From: Pseudomonas putida | GTDB lineage: Bacteria > Pseudomonadota > Gammaproteobacteria > Pseudomonadales > Pseudomonadaceae | Length of the DNA stretch: 64,000 bases | Reading direction: 5' to 3' | NCBI RefSeq assembly: GCF_002025705.1 | Contig: NZ_CP018846.1 | Span: 4,703,501-4,767,500 of the forward strand | In this document: piece by piece, positions 60,185 through 64,000 of the stretch | How the letters are laid out: the number at the start of each line of letters is the position of its first letter | Numbering within the stretch: position 1 is the first letter of the stretch | The notes under the pieces: generated by a model | Database searches by the model: none | Told to the model about the DNA's origin: nothing | What the model saw: the letters and a program-made list of their open reading frames with translations, nothing else | Translations under genes and position numbers: made by a program

Positions 60185-60213
60185 TACAGGTAGCACTGCG
60201 CGTGCTACCTGTA
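60185..60213. other. Perfect hairpin between mreB and mreC
   Basis: TACAGGTAGCAC (60185-60196) pairs with GTGCTACCTGTA (60202-60213) around TGCGC. No T-run follows on either strand. It lies 27 bp past the mreB stop and may shield the mreB message, letting MreB be made in excess over MreC and MreD. Confidence 0.65.
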
Positions 60214-60239
60214 AACCGGGCGCTCTATCGCTGCGGGGA

Positions 60240-61277
60240 TCACTCGCTGGAGAGCAGGTCCATCGCGTGCTTGTCCATCATCTCCAGGGCGCGACCGCCG
60301 CCACGGGCGACGCAGGTCAGTGGGTCTTCGGCGACGATCACCGGCAGGCCGGTTTCCTGGGCCAGCAACTTGTCGAGGTCACGCAGCAATGCGCCACCAC
60401 CGGTCAGCACGAGGCCGCGCTCGGCGATGTCGGAGGCCAGCTCCGGCGGCGACTGTTCCAGGGCGCTCTTGACCGCCTGGACGATGGTGGCCAGGGATTC
60501 CTGCAGGGCTTCCAGGACTTCGTTGGAGTTCAGGGTGAAGGCGCGTGGCACGCCCTCGGCCAGGTTACGGCCGCGCACGTCGACTTCACGTACTTCGCCA
60601 CCCGGGTAGGCGGTGCCGATTTCCTGTTTGATACGCTCGGCGGTGGATTCGCCGATCAGGCTGCCGTAGTTGCGGCGCACGTAGGTGACGATGGCTTCGT
60701 CGAAGCGGTCGCCGCCAACACGGACGGACTCGGCATACACCACACCGTTCAGCGAGATCAGTGCGATTTCGGTGGTACCACCACCGATATCGACAACCAT
60801 CGAGCCACGGGCTTCTTCGACCGGCAGGCCGGCGCCGATGGCAGCGGCCATTGGCTCTTCGATCAGGAACACTTCGCGTGCACCAGCGCCCAGGGCCGAC
60901 TCGCGAATGGCGCGGCGCTCTACCTGGGTCGACTTGCACGGCACGCAGATCAGCACGCGAGGGCTGGGCTGCAGGAAGCTGTTTTCGTGAACCTTGTTGA
61001 TGAAGTACTGCAACATTTTTTCACAAACGCTGAAGTCGGCGATGACGCCGTCCTTCATCGGACGAATGGCAGCAATGTTACCTGGCGTACGGCCCAGCAT
61101 GCGCTTGGCTTCGGTACCGACGGCGACGACGCTTTTCTGGTTGCCGTGGGTACGGATGGCAACAACCGAGGGCTCATTCAGGACGATACCGCGCTCACGC
61201 ACGTAAATAAGGGTGTTGGCAGTCCCCAGGTCGATGGAAAGATCGCTGGAAAACATGCCACGCAGTTTCTTGAACAT
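60240..61277 (-). CDS. mreB: Rod shape-determining protein MreB
   Basis: 345 aa from the ATG at 61277 (MFKKLRGMFSSDLSIDLGTA). A bacterial actin that forms membrane-bound filaments and guides cell-wall synthesis along the cell side. The phosphate-1 loop is DLGTANTLIYV, phosphate-2 DIGGGTTEIALIS, and the adenosine segment LTGGGALLRDLDKLL. It is the first gene of the leftward mreBCD-maf-rng-yhdP-nitrilase-tldD run, divergent from gatC over 204 bp. That gap has an inverted repeat AGCCAAT/ATTGGCT (61353-61373) upstream of mreB. Confidence 0.98.
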   Translation of the reverse strand: MFKKLRGMFSSDLSIDLGTANTLIYVRERGIVLNEPSVVAIRTHGNQKSVVAVGTEAKRMLGRTPGNIAAIRPMKDGVIADFSVCEKMLQYFINKVHENSFLQPSPRVLICVPCKSTQVERRAIRESALGAGAREVFLIEEPMAAAIGAGLPVEEARGSMVVDIGGGTTEIALISLNGVVYAESVRVGGDRFDEAIVTYVRRNYGSLIGESTAERIKQEIGTAYPGGEVREVDVRGRNLAEGVPRAFTLNSNEVLEALQESLATIVQAVKSALEQSPPELASDIAERGLVLTGGGALLRDLDKLLAQETGLPVIVAEDPLTCVARGGGRALEMMDKHAMDLLSSE

Positions 61278-61481
61278 GGGAAAGTGACCCTGGGGAAAGC
61301 GTGGGTAAAAAAGTGCGGCAAACTCTAACAATGGCAGGGATTTTGGGCAAGGAGCCAATATGTTAAATTGGCTGTTTTTCCGAGCACGCCAGCAGATGAT
61401 CGCGGCCGTTAGACCGCCAAAATGCTGACATGTTCCTCACCGCGGACCCTATTCCGTTCTTTGTTTCCCCTGGAGATCACC

Positions 61482-61769
61482 ATGGCGCTTGAACGCAGCG
61501 ACGTGGAAAAGATCGCCCATCTGGCCCGCCTGGGCCTGAATGACGGCGAACTGCCACGCATTACTGACGCCCTGAACAGCATTCTCGGCCTGGTCGACCA
61601 GATGCAAGCGGTCGATACCAATGGCATCGAGCCCTTGGCCCACCCCCTGGAGGCCAGCCAGCGCCTGCGTCCCGACCAGGTCACCGAAAGCAACCAGCGC
61701 GAGGCCTACCAGGCCATCGCACCATCGACCGAAAGCGGTCTGTACCTGGTTCCGAAAGTCATCGAGTAA
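61482..61769 (+). CDS. gatC: Glutamyl-tRNA(Gln) amidotransferase subunit C
   Basis: 95 aa from the ATG at 61482 (MALERSDVEKIAHLARLGL), with CTGGAGA upstream. This small subunit wraps around GatA and stabilises the GatCAB complex that converts Glu-tRNA(Gln), and in some species Asp-tRNA(Asn), to the amide form. The C-terminal SGLYLVPKVIE is the family's end. First gene of gatCAB. Confidence 0.97.
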   Translation: MALERSDVEKIAHLARLGLNDGELPRITDALNSILGLVDQMQAVDTNGIEPLAHPLEASQRLRPDQVTESNQREAYQAIAPSTESGLYLVPKVIE

Positions 61770-61784
61770 GGGATAGAGCCTGCC

Positions 61785-63236
61785 ATGCATGAATTGACCC
61801 TGGCCGAGATCGCCCGCGGACTCGCCGACAAGTCGTTTTCCTCCGAAGAGCTGACCGGCGCCCTGCTGGCGCGCGTCAAGCAGATCGACCCACAGATCAA
61901 CAGCTTCATCAGCGTCACCGAAGAGCTGGCCCTGGGCCAGGCGCGTGCCGCCGACGCCCGTCGCGCCGCTGGCGAGACCGGTGCACTGCTGGGTGCTCCG
62001 ATCGCCCACAAGGACCTGTTCTGCACCCTCGGCGTACGCACCAGCTGCGGCTCGAAGATGCTCGACAACTTCAAGGCGCCATATGACGCCACCGTGGTCG
62101 CCAAGCTGGCCGAAGCCGGCATGGTCACCCTGGGCAAGACCAACATGGACGAATTCGCCATGGGTTCGGCCAACGAATCCAGCCACTACGGCGCGGTGAA
62201 GAACCCGTGGAACCTCGAGCACGTGCCAGGCGGCTCGTCTGGTGGTTCGGCTGCGGCTGTGGCCGCGCGCCTGCTGCCAGCCACCACCGGCACCGACACT
62301 GGCGGCTCGATCCGCCAGCCGGCGGCACTGACCAACCTCACCGGCCTCAAGCCGACGTACGGTCGTGTGTCGCGCTGGGGCATGATCGCCTACGCCTCCA
62401 GCCTCGACCAGGGTGGCCCGCTGGCGCGTACCGCCGAAGACTGTGCCCTGCTGCTGCAAGGCATGGCCGGCTTCGACGCCAAGGACTCCACCAGCATCGA
62501 TGAGCCGGTTCCGGACTACAGCGCCGGCCTCAATGGCTCGCTGCAGGGCCTGCGCATCGGCCTGCCGAAGGAGTACTTCGGTGCCGGCCTCGACCCGCGC
62601 ATCGCCGAACTGGTCCAGGCCAGCGTCAAGGAACTGGAAAAGCTCGGCGCGGTGATCAAGGAAATCAGCCTGCCGAACATGCAGCACGCCATTCCGGCGT
62701 ACTACGTGATCGCCCCGGCCGAAGCCTCCTCCAACCTGTCGCGTTTCGACGGCGTGCGCTTCGGCTACCGCTGCGAAGAACCGAAAGACCTGACCGACCT
62801 GTACAAGCGCTCCCGTGGCGAAGGCTTCGGCGCAGAAGTGCAGCGCCGCATCATGGTCGGCACCTACGCCCTGTCGGCCGGCTACTATGACGCCTACTAC
62901 GTCAAGGCGCAGCAGATCCGCCGCCTGATCAAGAACGACTTCATGGCCGCCTTCAACGATGTCGACCTGATTCTCGGCCCGACCACGCCGAACCCGGCCT
63001 GGAAGCTTGGCGCCAAGAGCAGCGACCCGGTCGCCGCCTACCTGGAAGACGTCTACACCATCACCGCCAACCTGGCGGGCCTGCCGGGCCTGTCGATGCC
63101 AGCCGGCTTCGTCGATGGCCTGCCGGTCGGCGTGCAGCTGCTGGCCCCGTACTTCCAGGAAGGCCGCCTGCTCAACGTCGCGCACCGCTACCAGCAAGTC
63201 ACCGACTGGCACACCCGCGCCCCTAACGGCTTCTGA
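61785..63236 (+). CDS. gatA: Glutamyl-tRNA(Gln) amidotransferase subunit A
   Basis: 483 aa. The amidase subunit that frees ammonia from glutamine for GatB. The Ser-cisSer-Lys triad is complete: the lysine in GAPIAHKDLFCT (~78), the cis-serine in PGGSSGGSAAAVAARLLP (~153) and the nucleophile serine in GTDTGGSIRQPAAL (~177). It follows gatC by 15 bp and precedes gatB by 11 bp, so the three are one operon. Confidence 0.98.
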   Translation: MHELTLAEIARGLADKSFSSEELTGALLARVKQIDPQINSFISVTEELALGQARAADARRAAGETGALLGAPIAHKDLFCTLGVRTSCGSKMLDNFKAPYDATVVAKLAEAGMVTLGKTNMDEFAMGSANESSHYGAVKNPWNLEHVPGGSSGGSAAAVAARLLPATTGTDTGGSIRQPAALTNLTGLKPTYGRVSRWGMIAYASSLDQGGPLARTAEDCALLLQGMAGFDAKDSTSIDEPVPDYSAGLNGSLQGLRIGLPKEYFGAGLDPRIAELVQASVKELEKLGAVIKEISLPNMQHAIPAYYVIAPAEASSNLSRFDGVRFGYRCEEPKDLTDLYKRSRGEGFGAEVQRRIMVGTYALSAGYYDAYYVKAQQIRRLIKNDFMAAFNDVDLILGPTTPNPAWKLGAKSSDPVAAYLEDVYTITANLAGLPGLSMPAGFVDGLPVGVQLLAPYFQEGRLLNVAHRYQQVTDWHTRAPNGF

Positions 63237-63247
63237 GGAATTCACAC

Positions 63248-64000
63248 ATGCAATGGGAAGTTGTGATCGGGCTGGAGATTCATACCCAGCTGGCCACCCA
63301 GTCGAAGATCTTCTCCGGCAGCGCCACCACCTTCGGCTCCGAGCCGAACACCCAGGCCAGCCTGGTTGACCTGGGGATGCCCGGCGTATTGCCGGTGCTG
63401 AACCAGGAAGCCGTGCGCATGGCCTGCATGTTCGGCCTGGCAATCGATGCCGAGATCGGCAAGCGCAACGTGTTCGCGCGCAAGAACTACTTCTACCCCG
63501 ACCTGCCCAAGGGTTACCAGATCAGCCAGATGGACCTGCCGATCGTCGGCAAGGGCCACCTGGACATCGCCCTCGAAGACGGCACCATCAAGCGCATTGG
63601 CGTCACCCGCGCGCACCTGGAAGAAGATGCCGGTAAAAGCCTGCATGAAGACTTCAGCGGCTCCACCGGCATCGACCTGAACCGTGCCGGCACGCCACTG
63701 CTGGAAATCGTCTCCGAGCCTGACATGCGCAGCGCCAAGGAAGCCGTGGCTTACGTCAAGGCGATCCACGCACTGGTGCGCTACCTGGGCATCTGTGACG
63801 GCAACATGGCCGAAGGTTCGCTGCGCTGCGACTGCAACGTGTCGATCCGCCCGAAAGGCCAGGCCGAGTTCGGCACTCGCTGCGAGATCAAGAACGTCAA
63901 CTCGTTCCGCTTCATCGAGCGCGCGATCAACAGCGAGATCCAGCGCCAGATCGACCTGATCGAAGACGGCGGCAAAGTGGTGCAGGAAACTCGCCTGTAC
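63248..64000 (+). CDS. gatB: Aspartyl/glutamyl-tRNA amidotransferase subunit B, 5' part
   Basis: First 251 codons; the gene runs off the window. It begins MQWEVVIGLEIHTQLATQSK with GAGGAATTC upstream. GatB activates the tRNA-bound glutamate with ATP and adds the ammonia delivered from GatA. Conserved segments are ARKNYFYPDLPKGYQISQ, EEDAGKSLHEDFSG with the kinase-site residues, and GTPLLEIVSEPDMRS. The zinc-site cysteines lie in GSLRCDCNVSIRP and TRCEIKNVNS. Confidence 0.97.
   Translation, partial: MQWEVVIGLEIHTQLATQSKIFSGSATTFGSEPNTQASLVDLGMPGVLPVLNQEAVRMACMFGLAIDAEIGKRNVFARKNYFYPDLPKGYQISQMDLPIVGKGHLDIALEDGTIKRIGVTRAHLEEDAGKSLHEDFSGSTGIDLNRAGTPLLEIVSEPDMRSAKEAVAYVKAIHALVRYLGICDGNMAEGSLRCDCNVSIRPKGQAEFGTRCEIKNVNSFRFIERAINSEIQRQIDLIEDGGKVVQETRLY

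Overview
The window is a stretch of core chromosome from a fluorescent Pseudomonas, most probably of the Pseudomonas putida group. The evidence is the GC-rich coding DNA, the many putida-type REP palindromes built around GTAGGAGCGG or GTGGGAGCGG, and a gene order that, as I recall it, matches the P. putida chromosome. There are no rRNA or tRNA genes, CRISPR arrays, insertion sequences or prophage genes. Both edges cut genes: arcA on the left and gatB on the right.

Left part (1-13.7 kb, mostly + strand). The end of the arginine deiminase operon (arcA, arcB, arcC) has a stem-loop in each intercistronic gap. A small DUF5064-like gene follows. Next come gcsR, encoding a TyrR-like sigma-54 activator, the sodium/glutamate symporter gene gltS, and the glycine cleavage/serine operon gcvH-gcvP-sdaA-gcvT. 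Upstream of gcvH lie three 18-bp TyrR-box-like palindromes and a well-formed -24/-12 promoter, so glycine use is very likely switched by GcsR with RpoN. A cold-shock protein gene and an RDD-family membrane protein gene end this block.

Middle (13.7-33.5 kb). lptF and lptG (LPS export permease) diverge from pepA, holC, a small unknown gene and valS, followed by rlmF. The nucleoid genes hupN and yejK follow. A looser, more variable segment comes next: a GIY-YIG protein, an NTF2-like protein, an MFS transporter, a FadR-type regulator, and a divergently read membrane-anchored phosphatase/phosphodiesterase with a perfect palindrome in front of it. Then hisC, hisD, hisG, murA and ibaG are read leftwards.

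Envelope and nitrogen block (33.5-44 kb). mlaFEDC and the STAS gene mlaB (- strand, phospholipid transport) face kdsD, kdsC, lptC, lptA, lptB, rpoN, hpf, ptsN, rapZ and ptsO (+ strand: Kdo synthesis, LPS export, sigma-54 and the nitrogen PTS). The rpoN product made here should serve the gcvH promoter in the same window.

Right part (44-64 kb). A Fur box drives fagA-fumC-orfX-sodA and, overlapping it, a ZIP metal transporter gene. This is an iron-starvation operon that supplies iron-independent fumarase and Mn superoxide dismutase. pmbA, darP and tldD follow, then a leftward run nitrilase, yhdP, rng, maf, mreD, mreC, mreB (cell shape and envelope), and divergently gatC, gatA, gatB (tRNA-Gln amidation). 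The mreC gene appears to start at a rare ATT codon.

No clearly new multi-gene system is visible. The best leads are the gcvH control region, the phosphodiesterase/FadR/MFS module with its palindrome, the 227-bp inverted-repeat element after ptsO, the identical inverted REP copies around the gcsR-gcvP block, and the mreC start.
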